48,799 bases of DNA, taken from Hondaea fermentalgiana. Its lineage: Eukaryota > Sar > Bigyra > Thraustochytrida > Thraustochytriidae. Below, piece after piece: positions 1 through 9,778 of the stretch. Positions within the stretch are counted from its first letter, which is position 1. Every line of letters starts with the position of its first letter. Position numbers and translations under genes: made by a program. Below the pieces are notes generated by a model. That model made no database searches. It had not been told where the DNA came from and was given only the letters and a program-made list of their open reading frames with translations. The stretch spans positions 11,427-60,225 of the forward strand of contig NPFB01000064.1 of assembly GCA_014084085.1 (NCBI GenBank). Direction: 5' to 3'.

Positions 1-433
1 CGGCGACGGCGGGAGCGATGGATGGAGCGATGGACGGAGCGATGGATGAACGAACGGCGCTCGGACGGAGACGCGGGCGCGGGCGACGACGGCGCGAGCT
101 AGCTCGCTCGCGAGCTCGCGAGGCTCGCAGGTCCTCCTCCTCGCTTGCCTTGCGTTGCCTCGCTCGCCTGGCAAGCCTGCGCCGCGAGCTTGGCCTCGAG
201 CGCTTGCTTGGCCTCGTGTGTCTTGTGCTTGCGTAGCGGGCGCCGCGGTGGAAGATCGCTCGATCAATCGACCAATTCACGCCCTCACTCCGGCGCGCAG
301 AGAAGCAGCAGCAAACCAAAAGCTCTCGCGCTCGCGGTCTCGGGCTCGAGCGGTCTCGGAGAGAGGGTCTTGCGGCGACCAGCACAGCAGCAGCAGCAGC
401 AGCAGCGGCGGCGGCGAGCTCGAGCACGAGCAA

Positions 434-479
<46 letters not shown>

Positions 480-537
480 TAGAGGACAGACACGACACGG
501 GTGTCACACGGGCAGGCAAGCAGAGCAGCCAGCCAAA
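1..537 (+). promoter_or_regulatory. 5' leader/promoter side of the PUFA synthase subunit B gene
   Basis: No gene is seen here. The stretch is GC-rich and full of simple repeats: clusters of cgctcg-type units at 100-230, a CAG run at about 385-405 and a GAGCAC-type hexamer array at about 417-480. The frame of the downstream gene is open back to 145, but that extension would encode only low-complexity Arg/Ala- and Gln-rich sequence. Homology therefore places the start at 538, in the context CCAAAATGG, a good eukaryotic initiation context. In published Schizochytrium loci orfA and orfB are divergent neighbours, so this is probably the right end of their shared intergenic region; orfA itself is outside the window. 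Confidence 0.6.
385..480. repeat. CAG run followed by GAGCAC hexamer array upstream of OrfB
   Basis: About seven CAG triplets (385-405) and three CGG triplets are followed by roughly nine near-perfect copies of the hexamer GAGCAC. The array ends 57 bp before the OrfB ATG. It is probably transcribed leader or promoter sequence. Length variation between strains is likely but cannot be seen here. Confidence 0.9.
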
Positions 538-3500
538 ATGGCCGCTCGGAATGTGAGCGCCGCGCATGAGATGCACGATGAAAAGCGCATCGCCGTCGTC
601 GGCATGGCCGTCCAGTACGCCGGGTGCAAAACGAAGGACGAGTTCTGGGAGGTGCTCATGAACGGCAAGGTCGAGTCCAAGGTGATCAGCGACAAACGAC
701 TCGGCTCCAACTACCGCGCCGAGCACTACAAAGCAGAGCGCAGCAAGTATGCCGACACCTTTTGCAACGAATCGTACGGCACCCTTGACGAGAACGAGAT
801 CGACAACGAGCACGAACTCCTCCTCAACCTCGCCAAGCAGGCACTCGCAGAGACATCCGTCAAAGACTCGACACGCTGCGGCATCGTCAGCGGCTGCCTC
901 TCGTTCCCCATGGACAACCTCCAGGGTGAACTCCTCAACGTGTACCAAAACCATGTCGAGAAAAAGCTCGGAGCCCGCGTCTTCAAGGACGCCTCCCACT
1001 GGTCCGAACGCGAGCAGTCCAACAAACCCGAGGCCGGTGACCGCCGCATCTTCATGGACCCGGCCTCCTTCGTCGCCGAAGAACTCAACCTCGGCGCGCT
1101 TCACTACTCGGTCGACGCAGCATGCGCCACGGCGCTCTACGTGCTCCGCCTCGCGCAGGATCATCTCGTCTCCGGCGCCGCCGACGTCATGCTCTGCGGT
1201 GCCACCTGCCTGCCGGAGCCCTTCTTCATCCTTTCGGGCTTTTCCACCTTCCAGGCCATGCCCGTCGGCACGGGCCAGAACGTGTCCATGCCGCTGCACA
1301 AGGACAGCCAGGGCCTCACCCCGGGTGAGGGCGGCTCCATCATGGTCCTCAAGCGTCTCGACGATGCCATCCGCGACGGCGACCACATCTACGGCACCCT
1401 TCTCGGCGCCAATGTCAGCAACTCCGGTACAGGTCTGCCGCTCAAGCCCCTTCTCCCCAGCGAGAAAAAGTGCCTCATGGATACCTACACGCGCATCAAC
1501 GTGCACCCGCACAAGATTCAGTACGTCGAGTGCCACGCCACCGGCACGCCCCAGGGTGATCGTGTGGAAATCGACGCCGTCAAGGCCTGCTTTGAAGGCA
1601 AGGTCCCCCGTTTCGGCACCACAAAGGGCAACTTTGGACACACCCTCGTCGCAGCCGGCTTTGCTGGTATGTGCAAGGTCCTCCTCTCCATGAAGCATGG
1701 CATCATCCCGCCCACCCCGGGTATCGATGACGAGACCAAGATGGACCCTCTTGTCGTCTCCGGTGAGGCCATCCCATGGCCAGAGACCAACGGCGAGCCC
1801 AAGCGCGCCGGTCTCTCGGCCTTTGGCTTTGGTGGCACCAACGCCCACGCCGTCTTTGAGGAGCACGACCCCTCCAACGCCGCCTGCACGGGCCACGACT
1901 CCATCTCTGCGCTCTCGGCCCGCTGCGGCGGTGAGAGCAACATGCGCATCGCCATTACTGGCATGGACGCCACCTTTGGCGCTCTCAAGGGACTCGACGC
2001 CTTCGAGCGTGCCATTTACACCGGCGCTCATGGTGCCATCCCGCTCCCAGAAAAGCGCTGGCGCTTTCTCGGCAAGGACAAAGACTTTCTTGACCTCTGT
2101 GGCGTCAAGGACACCCCACACGGCTGCTACATTGAGGATGTTGAGGTCGACTTCCAGCGCCTCCGCACGCCCATGACCCCTGAGGACATGCTCCTCCCTC
2201 AGCAGCTTCTGGCCGTCACCACCATTGACCGCGCCATCCTCGACTCGGGAATGAAAAAGGGTGGCAATGTCGCCGTCTTTGTCGGCCTCGGCACCGACCT
2301 CGAGCTCTACCGTCACCGTGCTCGCGTCGCGCTCAAGGAGCGCGTCCGCCCTGAAGCCTCCAAGAAGCTCAATGACATGATGCAGTACATTAATGACTGC
2401 GGCACATCCACCTCGTACACCTCGTACATTGGCAACCTCGTCGCCACGCGCGTCTCGTCGCAGTGGGGCTTCACGGGCCCTTCCTTCACGATCACTGAGG
2501 GCAACAACTCCGTCTACCGCTGCGCCGAGCTCGGCAAGTACCTCCTCGAGACCGGCGAGGTCGATGGCGTCGTCATCGCGGGTGTCGATCTCTGCGGTAG
2601 TGCCGAGAACCTCTACGTCAAGTCTCGCCGCTTCAAGGTGTCCACCTCGGAGACCCCGCGCGCCAGCTTTGACGCCGCCGCCGATGGCTACTTTGTCGGC
2701 GAGGGCTGCGGTGCCTTTGTGCTCAAGCGTGAGACCAGCTGCACCAAGGACGACCGTATCTACGCTTGCATGGATGCCATCGTCCCTGGCAACGTCCCTA
2801 GCGCCTGCTTGCGCGAGGCCCTCGACCAGGCGCGCGTCAAGCCGGGCGATATCGAGATGCTCGAGCTCAGCGCCGACTCCGCCCGCCACCTCAAGGACCC
2901 GTCCGTCCTGCCCAAGGAGCTCACTGCCGAGGAGGAAATCGGCGGCCTTCAGACGATCCTTCGCGACGATGACAAGCTCCCGCGCAACGTCGCCACGGGC
3001 AGCGTCAAGGCCACCGTCGGTGACACCGGTTATGCCTCTGGTGCTGCCAGCCTCATCAAGGCTGCACTTTGCATCTACAACCGCTACCTGCCCAGCAACG
3101 GCGACGCCTGGGATGAACCCGCACCTGAGGCGCCCTGGGACAGCACCCTCTTTGCGTGCCAGACCTCGCGCGCTTGGCTCAAGAACCCTGGCGAGCGTCG
3201 CTATGCGGCCGTCTCGGGCGTCTCCGAGACGCGCTCGTGCTATTCGGTGCTCCTCTCCGATGCCGAGGGCCACTACGAGCGCGAGAACCGCATCTCGCTC
3301 GACGAGGAGGCGCCCAAGCTCATTGTGCTGCGCGCCGACTCCCACGAGGAGATCCTTGGTCGCCTCGACAAGATCCGCGAGCGCTTCTTGCAGCCCACGG
3401 GCGCCGCTCCGCGCGAGTCCGAGCTCAAGGCGCAGGCCCGCCGCATCTTCCTCGAGCTCCTCGGCGAGACCCTTGCCCAGGATGCCGCTTCTTCAGGCTC

Positions 3501-6500
3501 GCAAAAGCCCCTCGCTCTCAGCCTCGTCTCCACGCCCTCCAAGCTCCAGCGCGAGGTCGAGCTCGCGGCCAAGGGTATCCCGCGCTGCCTCAAGATGCGC
3601 CGCGACTGGAGCTCCCCTGCTGGCAGCCGCTACGCGCCCGAGCCGCTCGCCAGCGACCGCGTCGCCTTCATGTACGGCGAAGGCCGCAGCCCTTACTACG
3701 GCATCACCCAGGACATTCACCGCATTTGGCCCGAACTCCACGAGGTCATTAACGAAAAGACGAACCGTCTCTGGGCCGAAGGCGACCGCTGGGTCATGCC
3801 GCGCGCCAGCTTCAAGTCGGAGCTCGAGAGCCAGCAGCAAGAGTTTGATCGCAACATGATTGAAATGTTCCGTCTTGGAATCCTCACCTCGATTGCCTTT
3901 ACCAATCTGGCGCGCGACGTTCTCAACATCACGCCCAAGGCCGCCTTTGGCCTCAGTCTTGGCGAGATTTCCATGATCTTCGCCTTTTCCAAGAAGAACG
4001 GTCTCATCTCCGACCAGCTCACCAAGGATCTTCGCGAGTCCGACGTGTGGAACAAGGCTCTGGCCGTTGAGTTTAATGCGCTGCGCGAGGCCTGGGGCAT
4101 TCCGCAGAGTGTCCCCAAGGACGAATTCTGGCAAGGCTACATTGTGCGCGGCACCAAGCAGGATATTGAGGCGGCCATCGCCCCGGACAGCAAGTACGTG
4201 CGCCTCACCATCATCAATGACGCCAACACCGCCCTCATTAGCGGCAAGCCCGACGCCTGCAAGGCTGCGATCGCGCGTCTCGGTGGCAACATTCCTGCGC
4301 TTCCCGTGACCCAGGGCATGTGCGGCCACTGCCCCGAGGTGGGACCTTACACCAAGGAGATCGCCAAGATTCATGCCAACCTTGAGTTTCCCGTTGTCGA
4401 CGGCCTTGACCTCTGGACCACAATCAACCAGAAGCGCCTTGTGCCACGCGCCACGGGCGGCAAGGACGAATGGGCTCCTTCCTCCTTTGGCGAGTACGCC
4501 GGCCAGCTCTACGAGAAGCAGGCTAACTTTCCCCAAATCGTTGAGACCATTTACAAGCAAAACTACGACGTTTTCGTCGAGGTTGGGCCCAACAACCACC
4601 GTAGCACCGCAGTACGCACCACGCTTGGTCCCCAGCGCAACCACCTTGCTGGCGCCATCGATAAGCAGAACGAGGATGCTTGGACGACCATCGTCAAGCT
4701 TGTGGCTTCGCTCAAGGCCCATCTTGTTCCTGGCGTCACGATCTCGCCGCTGTACCACTCCAAGCTTGTGGCGGAGGCTGAGGCTTGCTACGCTGCGCTC
4801 TGCAAGGGTGAAAAGCCCAAGAAGAACAAGTTTGTGCGCAAGATTCAGCTCAACGGTCGCTTCAACAGCAAGGCGGACCCCATCTCCTCGGCCGATCTTG
4901 CCAGCTTCCCGCCTGCGGACCCTGCCATTGAGGCCGCCATCTCGAGCCGCACCATGAAGCCTGTCGCTCCCAAGTTCTACGCGCGTCTCAACATTGACGA
5001 GCAGGATGAGACCCGTGACCCGATCCTCAACAAGGACAACGCGCCGTCGTCTTCTTCTTCTCCGTCGCCTGCTCCTTCGGCCCCCGTGCAAAAGAAGGCT
5101 GCTCCCGCCGCGGAGACCAAGGCTGTTGCTTCGGCTGACGCACTTCGCAGTGCCCTGCTCGATCTCGACAGCATGCTTGCGCTGAGCTCCGCCAGTGCCT
5201 CTGGCGACCTTGTTGAGACTGCGCCTAACGACGCCTCGGTCATTGTGCCGCCCTGCAACATTGCGGATCTCGGCAGCCGCGCCTTCATGAAAACGTACGG
5301 TGTTTCGGCGCCTCTGTACACTGGCGCCATGGCCAAGGGCATTGCCTCTGCTGATCTCGTCATTGCCGCCGGCCGTCAGGGCATCCTTGCGTCCTTTGGC
5401 GCGGGCGGGCTTCCCATGCAGGTTGTGCGTGAGTCCATCGAAAAGATTCAGGCCGCCCTGCCCAATGGCCCGTACGCTGTCAACCTTATCCATTCCCCCT
5501 TTGACAGCAACCTCGAAAAGGGCAACGTCGATCTCTTCCTCGAGAAGGGCGTCACCTTTGTCGAGGCCTCGGCCTTTATGACGCTCACCCCGCAGGTCGT
5601 GCGGTACCGTGCGGCCGGCCTCACGCGCAACGCCGATGGCTCGGTCAACATCCGCAACCGTATCATCGGCAAGGTCTCGCGCACCGAGCTCGCCGAGATG
5701 TTCATGCGTCCTGCGCCCGAGCACCTTCTTCAGAAGCTCATTGCTTCCGGTGAGATCAACCAGGAGCAGGCCGAGCTCGCCCGCCGTGTTCCCGTCGCTG
5801 ACGACATTGCGGTCGAGGCTGACTCGGGTGGCCACACCGACAACCGCCCCATCCACGTCATTCTGCCCCTCATCATCAACCTTCGCGATCGCCTTCACCG
5901 CGAGTGCGGCTACCCGGCCAACCTTCGCGTCCGTGTGGGCGCCGGCGGTGGCATCGGGTGCCCCCAGGCTGCGCTGGCCACCTTCAACATGGGTGCCTCC
6001 TTTATTGTCACCGGCACTGTGAACCAGGTCGCCAAGCAGTCGGGCACCTGCGACAATGTGCGCAAGCAGCTCGCGCAGGCCACTTACTCGGATGTCTGCA
6101 TGGCCCCGGCCGCCGACATGTTCGAGGAAGGCGTCAAGCTCCAGGTCCTCAAGAAGGGAACCATGTTCCCCTCGCGCGCCAACAAGCTCTACGAGCTCTT
6201 TTGCAAGTACGATTCGTTCGAGTCCATGCCCCCCGCAGAGCTTGCGCGCGTCGAGAAGCGCATCTTCAGCCGTGCGCTCGAAGAGGTCTGGGAGGAGACC
6301 AAGAACTTTTACATTAACCGTCTTCACAACCCGGAGAAGATCCAGCGTGCCGAGCGCGACCCCAAGCTCAAAATGTCGCTCTGCTTCCGCTGGTACCTGA
6401 GCCTGGCGAGCCGCTGGGCCAACACTGGAGCTTCCGATCGCGTCATGGACTACCAGGTCTGGTGCGGTCCTGCCATTGGTTCCTTCAACGATTTCATCAA

Positions 6501-6687
6501 GGGAACTTACCTCGATCCGGCCGTCGCCAACGAGTACCCGTGCGTCGTCCAGATCAACAAGCAGATCCTTCGTGGCGCGTGCTTCTTGCGCCGTCTCGAG
6601 ATTCTGCGCAACGCGCGCCTTTCCGATGGCGCTGCCGCTCTTGTGGCCAGCATCGATGACACCTACGTCCCGGCCGAGAAGCTGTAA
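538..6687 (+). CDS. orfB: PUFA synthase subunit B (KS-CLF-AT-ER), Schizochytrium OrfB type
   Basis: This is a 2049-residue subunit of the iterative cytosolic PUFA synthase that builds DHA/DPA from malonyl-CoA without aerobic desaturases; it works with subunits A and C. Domains in order: ketosynthase (about 1-450) with motif DAACATAL and catalytic Cys196, plus GFGGTNAH near 435; chain-length factor (about 465-900), KS-like but with Asn657 at the active-Cys position (EGNNS); acyltransferase (about 920-1400) with GLSLGE and Ser1140; a Ser/Pro/Ala linker (about 1502-1535); and an FMN-type enoyl reductase (about 1545-2049). The N-terminus (MAARNVSAAHEM) and the Cys196/Ser1140 positions match the Schizochytrium protein as I recall it, which is about 2059 residues. 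There is no intron and no visible lesion. The upstream in-frame extension to 145 is repeat translation and was excluded. Confidence 0.97.
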   Translation: MAARNVSAAHEMHDEKRIAVVGMAVQYAGCKTKDEFWEVLMNGKVESKVISDKRLGSNYRAEHYKAERSKYADTFCNESYGTLDENEIDNEHELLLNLAKQALAETSVKDSTRCGIVSGCLSFPMDNLQGELLNVYQNHVEKKLGARVFKDASHWSEREQSNKPEAGDRRIFMDPASFVAEELNLGALHYSVDAACATALYVLRLAQDHLVSGAADVMLCGATCLPEPFFILSGFSTFQAMPVGTGQNVSMPLHKDSQGLTPGEGGSIMVLKRLDDAIRDGDHIYGTLLGANVSNSGTGLPLKPLLPSEKKCLMDTYTRINVHPHKIQYVECHATGTPQGDRVEIDAVKACFEGKVPRFGTTKGNFGHTLVAAGFAGMCKVLLSMKHGIIPPTPGIDDETKMDPLVVSGEAIPWPETNGEPKRAGLSAFGFGGTNAHAVFEEHDPSNAACTGHDSISALSARCGGESNMRIAITGMDATFGALKGLDAFERAIYTGAHGAIPLPEKRWRFLGKDKDFLDLCGVKDTPHGCYIEDVEVDFQRLRTPMTPEDMLLPQQLLAVTTIDRAILDSGMKKGGNVAVFVGLGTDLELYRHRARVALKERVRPEASKKLNDMMQYINDCGTSTSYTSYIGNLVATRVSSQWGFTGPSFTITEGNNSVYRCAELGKYLLETGEVDGVVIAGVDLCGSAENLYVKSRRFKVSTSETPRASFDAAADGYFVGEGCGAFVLKRETSCTKDDRIYACMDAIVPGNVPSACLREALDQARVKPGDIEMLELSADSARHLKDPSVLPKELTAEEEIGGLQTILRDDDKLPRNVATGSVKATVGDTGYASGAASLIKAALCIYNRYLPSNGDAWDEPAPEAPWDSTLFACQTSRAWLKNPGERRYAAVSGVSETRSCYSVLLSDAEGHYERENRISLDEEAPKLIVLRADSHEEILGRLDKIRERFLQPTGAAPRESELKAQARRIFLELLGETLAQDAASSGSQKPLALSLVSTPSKLQREVELAAKGIPRCLKMRRDWSSPAGSRYAPEPLASDRVAFMYGEGRSPYYGITQDIHRIWPELHEVINEKTNRLWAEGDRWVMPRASFKSELESQQQEFDRNMIEMFRLGILTSIAFTNLARDVLNITPKAAFGLSLGEISMIFAFSKKNGLISDQLTKDLRESDVWNKALAVEFNALREAWGIPQSVPKDEFWQGYIVRGTKQDIEAAIAPDSKYVRLTIINDANTALISGKPDACKAAIARLGGNIPALPVTQGMCGHCPEVGPYTKEIAKIHANLEFPVVDGLDLWTTINQKRLVPRATGGKDEWAPSSFGEYAGQLYEKQANFPQIVETIYKQNYDVFVEVGPNNHRSTAVRTTLGPQRNHLAGAIDKQNEDAWTTIVKLVASLKAHLVPGVTISPLYHSKLVAEAEACYAALCKGEKPKKNKFVRKIQLNGRFNSKADPISSADLASFPPADPAIEAAISSRTMKPVAPKFYARLNIDEQDETRDPILNKDNAPSSSSSPSPAPSAPVQKKAAPAAETKAVASADALRSALLDLDSMLALSSASASGDLVETAPNDASVIVPPCNIADLGSRAFMKTYGVSAPLYTGAMAKGIASADLVIAAGRQGILASFGAGGLPMQVVRESIEKIQAALPNGPYAVNLIHSPFDSNLEKGNVDLFLEKGVTFVEASAFMTLTPQVVRYRAAGLTRNADGSVNIRNRIIGKVSRTELAEMFMRPAPEHLLQKLIASGEINQEQAELARRVPVADDIAVEADSGGHTDNRPIHVILPLIINLRDRLHRECGYPANLRVRVGAGGGIGCPQAALATFNMGASFIVTGTVNQVAKQSGTCDNVRKQLAQATYSDVCMAPAADMFEEGVKLQVLKKGTMFPSRANKLYELFCKYDSFESMPPAELARVEKRIFSRALEEVWEETKNFYINRLHNPEKIQRAERDPKLKMSLCFRWYLSLASRWANTGASDRVMDYQVWCGPAIGSFNDFIKGTYLDPAVANEYPCVVQINKQILRGACFLRRLEILRNARLSDGAAALVASIDDTYVPAEKL

Positions 6688-6959
6688 GTAAGCTTTCATA
6701 TATGTTAGTTGAGTGAGACCGACGCGAAGATAATATCACATGCGCATTTGTTTGTTCGTTTATTAGTCTTATGCTTCACGTTGCTCCTCAGTATCAAGCC
6801 GACGGCTGTTTTATTCTTAAAATTTTTGAACAAGGACAACAACAAAAATAACAGCGAGAAAATGTGAATTTTATTTCGACTTGAGATCTCGAAGAGCGTT
6901 GCTGCGATTAGTAAAAGGGTATTGTCCAGACACTCATCATCATCCTCATCATCATATCA

Positions 6960-8381
6960 TCATGAAGAAGTAGAAGCTGATAAAGAAGACTCACTCTTTG
7001 CAGCGAGAGCCAGGCCCATTCGGTCCGTAACCTTGGTGAAAAATCGAGGAGCGATCATGCCCTGTGCGTCGCCGGGGCTAAGAATGACCCCGTTGTCTGA
7101 TTCGAAAAATTTGATGCCTGCCTCGGCAGCTGCAGCAGCAGCGTCTACATACACGAGTACGTCACAGGACTTGCGCATCCCGCTGATCACGCCAGTCTCC
7201 GAGGACGGGAGTCCGCGAGCAAAGTGAATGTGATTCCGTTTCATTCGCGACAAACCCTTGTCCTGAATCTGAGCCCAGGCAGAAGCATTTGTTCCGTGCA
7301 AGCACGTCTCAATGCTTGTTGGATCGAGTGGACGCAACAAACTTGTCTCTTTGACAACTGACATGGAGTGTCCCTGATTCGCACGAATCAGCCAGCTTCC
7401 GTCCGTATCCTGGCGCAACGTGAACCGCTTCTTGTCGTTGTCTCGTACGACAGCCTCAATGTCCGAAAACGAGATTCCCTTGAAGCGCTTGAGCTTGCCC
7501 TGTAGCTCAGCCAGACGCACAAATCCATCTTCGCGCACTTCAAGACCCTCTTGAACGGCCGAGTGCCGCAGCACACGACTCAACATATGCGAGAGCTTCT
7601 TGTTATGCGCCTTGGCTTTCGAAGGCGGCGTTGGCGCGCTGCGAGAGTGTTTACTTGCGTTCGCAGCTTCACTATCACGATCAGCACTTCGTTTATTCAT
7701 TTCCATCTTGTTTGCAGGTTCGGTGGTAGCCCCATCGGGTGCGGGCCAGAGAACCCTGTGAGAGCGCCGCTCCTCGACCCTGAGGAAAAGCTCCGTTGGA
7801 ATGGCTCCTGTATCGCCCAGACCAGGGGTGAGTAGGACGCCATTGCTTGATCGGAACATTTCCAAGCCCGCATCGTGTGCGCGCGCGGTATCGAGGAAGA
7901 TGAGCACCTCTGCGGAGCCGCGAAAGCCACTGAGCACTCCATCCTGACCAGGAAGTCCCGAGGCAAAATGAACATGATTTCGGCCCATCCGGCGGAGGCC
8001 CTGGCGTTGGATTGCAGGCCAGTGGCGAAGATACGTTCCGTGAATACACTGTGGAAGCAAGGAGAGATCAACCTTTTCCAAGAGGGCCTCCGTCTCTACA
8101 GACTTGATCGAGTGGCCTTGGTTCGCGCGAATCCACCACTCTTGATCGGCCTCTTGCTGCAACGAAAATCGCTGCTTGTTGTCCGTCCTGACAATCTCCT
8201 GCACATCTGCGAGCTCTAGGCTCTTCAACGGCTGCAGCTTCGTGAGGTCCTCGAGCCTCACGAATCCATCTTCGCGCAGCGTCAACCCGAGCTCCGTCGC
8301 GCGGTGCCGGAGCACCTTGGTCATGAACCTCGACGCCTTGCCCAGCCGCGCCTTGCGCTGCTTCTCCTCCGCGTCCGCCAT
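6960..8381 (-). CDS. TPT1: Tandem-domain tRNA 2'-phosphotransferase (Tpt1/KptA family, two catalytic domains)
   Basis: Tpt1/KptA enzymes use NAD+ to remove the splice-junction 2'-phosphate left by tRNA ligation, via an ADP-ribosylated RNA intermediate. This 473-residue protein contains two complete copies, about 15-210 and 260-455. Each keeps the family signatures: an LRH pair (R25-H26; R272-H273), a DGFVRL segment, RANQGHS (85-91; 333-339), HGT (114-116; 362-364) and RNHxHFA (134-140; 382-388). A Lys/Ser/Pro-rich linker of about 50 residues joins them. Family members I know have a single domain of about 180-230 residues, so the doubling is unusual. The start at 8381 gives MADAEEKQR just before domain 1; the open frame further upstream is repeat translation. 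It is convergent with OrfB and divergent from the DJ-1 gene. Confidence 0.93.
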   Translation of the reverse strand: MADAEEKQRKARLGKASRFMTKVLRHRATELGLTLREDGFVRLEDLTKLQPLKSLELADVQEIVRTDNKQRFSLQQEADQEWWIRANQGHSIKSVETEALLEKVDLSLLPQCIHGTYLRHWPAIQRQGLRRMGRNHVHFASGLPGQDGVLSGFRGSAEVLIFLDTARAHDAGLEMFRSSNGVLLTPGLGDTGAIPTELFLRVEERRSHRVLWPAPDGATTEPANKMEMNKRSADRDSEAANASKHSRSAPTPPSKAKAHNKKLSHMLSRVLRHSAVQEGLEVREDGFVRLAELQGKLKRFKGISFSDIEAVVRDNDKKRFTLRQDTDGSWLIRANQGHSMSVVKETSLLRPLDPTSIETCLHGTNASAWAQIQDKGLSRMKRNHIHFARGLPSSETGVISGMRKSCDVLVYVDAAAAAAEAGIKFFESDNGVILSPGDAQGMIAPRFFTKVTDRMGLALAAKSESSLSASTSS

Positions 8382-8790
8382 GATCTCTTGCCTTCGAGCA
8401 AAGCAAGCAAGCGACCAAGCGGCCAAGCAGACTCTTCTCCTCCTCCTCCGCGCCTCTCGCTCCCTTCCGTCGGCGCGGCTTTGCGGCTTTGCGGCTTTGC
8501 GGCTTTGCGGCTTTGCGGCTTTGCGGCTCTGCGCGTACCGGCAGCGCAGCATAATGAAAGCACGCTGCGCACGGACGGCTCGCCGCACGAGCCCGGCACG
8601 TTCTAGGGCAACTACCTGACCTCGCCTTCGCCTTCGAGGTGTGTACCAGCAAAGATACTCGCCAGGCAGTACGAGGCGGACTTGCACAGCGTCGAGCGGG
8701 CAGCTGCAGACCGGATACTGTGAAGCCTTTGCGCGCACGCACGTTCGGCGGCGCGAGAAGGCGGCAGCGAGGTCTTCGCAGCGAAGGAAG
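8382..8790. promoter_or_regulatory. Divergent promoter between the Tpt1 and DJ-1 genes
   Basis: This 409 bp spacer separates two head-to-head start codons (8381 minus, 8791 plus) and must hold both promoters. It contains a seven-unit 8-bp tandem repeat. I see no clear TATA box. No gene is supported inside it. Confidence 0.6.
8475..8530. repeat. Seven-unit GCGGCTTT tandem repeat
   Basis: Six exact copies of the octamer GCGGCTTT and a seventh with one change (GCGGCTCT) run without interruption. They lie about 95 bp upstream of the Tpt1 start, within the divergent promoter. A unit of 8 is not a multiple of 3, which also argues against coding. Confidence 0.95.
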
Positions 8791-9375
8791 ATGGCGGAGA
8801 AGTCGGCTTTGGTCCTGGTGGCCGATGGGAGCGAGGAGATTGAGACCCTAGCGCCTGTGGATATTCTGCGCAGGGCCAAGACCCAGGTGACGCTCGCGGC
8901 GGTGTGTCAGGAAGGCAAGACGGTGACATGTTCGCGAGGCGTCCGCGTGGAGGCCGACGCCCGCATCGAAGAAGTCCAGGACAAAGAGTTTGATATTATT
9001 GTTTGCCCCGGCGGGATGCCGGGCGCAACGAACCTCGCCGCGAGCGAAACGCTGCAGGGCAAGCTCAAGGCACAGGCCGCGCGCGGCGCAATTATTGGAG
9101 CCATCTGTGCGGCCCCGGCCGTCGTGCTTGCACCGCTTGGTCTGCTTGACAACAAACCTGCCACTTGCCATCCTGGATTTGCGGAAAAGCTTCAGGGCGT
9201 CGCCAAGGACGGATGCTCCGAAACCCGCGTCGTTGTCACAGATGACGAAAAGGTCATCACTTCGCGAGGGCCAGGCACTGCGATCGAATTCGCTCTGCAA
9301 ATAGTGGAACTGCTGCATGGCAAGGAAGTTCGCGATCAGGTGGCTGCGCCCATGGTTGTGGCGCCAGGCTTGTAA
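8791..9375 (+). CDS. PARK7: DJ-1/PARK7 family protein
   Basis: This is a 194-residue single-domain DJ-1/PfpI protein, close to human DJ-1 in length (189) and motifs. Visible landmarks are the conserved Glu18 (EEIET), the redox-reactive nucleophile Cys106 in GAICAAP, a nearby His at 127, and the SRGPGTxxEFAL segment followed by the C-terminal GKEVRDQVAAPMVV helix region. DJ-1 proteins act in oxidative-stress sensing and as glyoxalase or metabolite-repair enzymes; which activity applies here is inference. The start at 8791 (AAGATGGCGG) begins exactly where the family begins, and the 50 upstream open codons are unrelated to it. It is divergent from Tpt1 and convergent with the RPA34-like gene. 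Confidence 0.96.
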   Translation: MAEKSALVLVADGSEEIETLAPVDILRRAKTQVTLAAVCQEGKTVTCSRGVRVEADARIEEVQDKEFDIIVCPGGMPGATNLAASETLQGKLKAQAARGAIIGAICAAPAVVLAPLGLLDNKPATCHPGFAEKLQGVAKDGCSETRVVVTDDEKVITSRGPGTAIEFALQIVELLHGKEVRDQVAAPMVVAPGL

Positions 9376-9778
9376 TGTGGAGAAAAGAGCAGAGAGTCAA
9401 GAAAAGAGAGGTTGGCGTTGTTTTTTTCAACTGTTCAGAGAAATCGTCAATATATTGATTGTTTTGGTCTACGTTTGTTTCCCCCTGCTGAAATCGCACG
9501 AGCCAGCTTTGCAATCAAACATCAATTTTCTTCAATTGCTGGCCCAAGTACTTCCAAAAATCAAATGTGCAAAAGAATATCAATCAAGCTGGCCTTTGAC
9601 TTTTGTTTATACTCTCTCTGGAAATCAAGCGTTCCAGCAGCCAAGACCGCTAGCTCGCACAAAAGGTGAACAATGTGATAGGGAAAATGGAAAAGGCGGG
9701 CAGGAGGAATGGGAGGAAAGAGGAAAGGACAATAGAAGATGGAACGGGCCCGAGACATGCAAGAAGGATTTTTCTCGC
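9376..9778. other. Convergent 3' intergenic spacer
   Basis: The 403 bp between the stops of the DJ-1 and RPA34-like genes is AT-richer than its flanks and contains T-rich and purine-rich patches typical of untranslated and 3'-end-processing sequence. The short ORFs in it have no recognisable product. Confidence 0.6.

Noticed and set aside
277..3345. 1022-codon minus-strand ORF inside OrfB
   Set aside because: It is antisense to the conserved KS-CLF region. Long antisense frames are expected from strong GC-biased codon use, and its translation (Val/Ala/Gly/Glu-rich) has no domain.
3493..6699. 1068-codon minus-strand ORF inside OrfB
   Set aside because: Same cause: it mirrors the AT-ER coding region, with no recognisable motif and an Arg-repeat from the Ser-rich linker.
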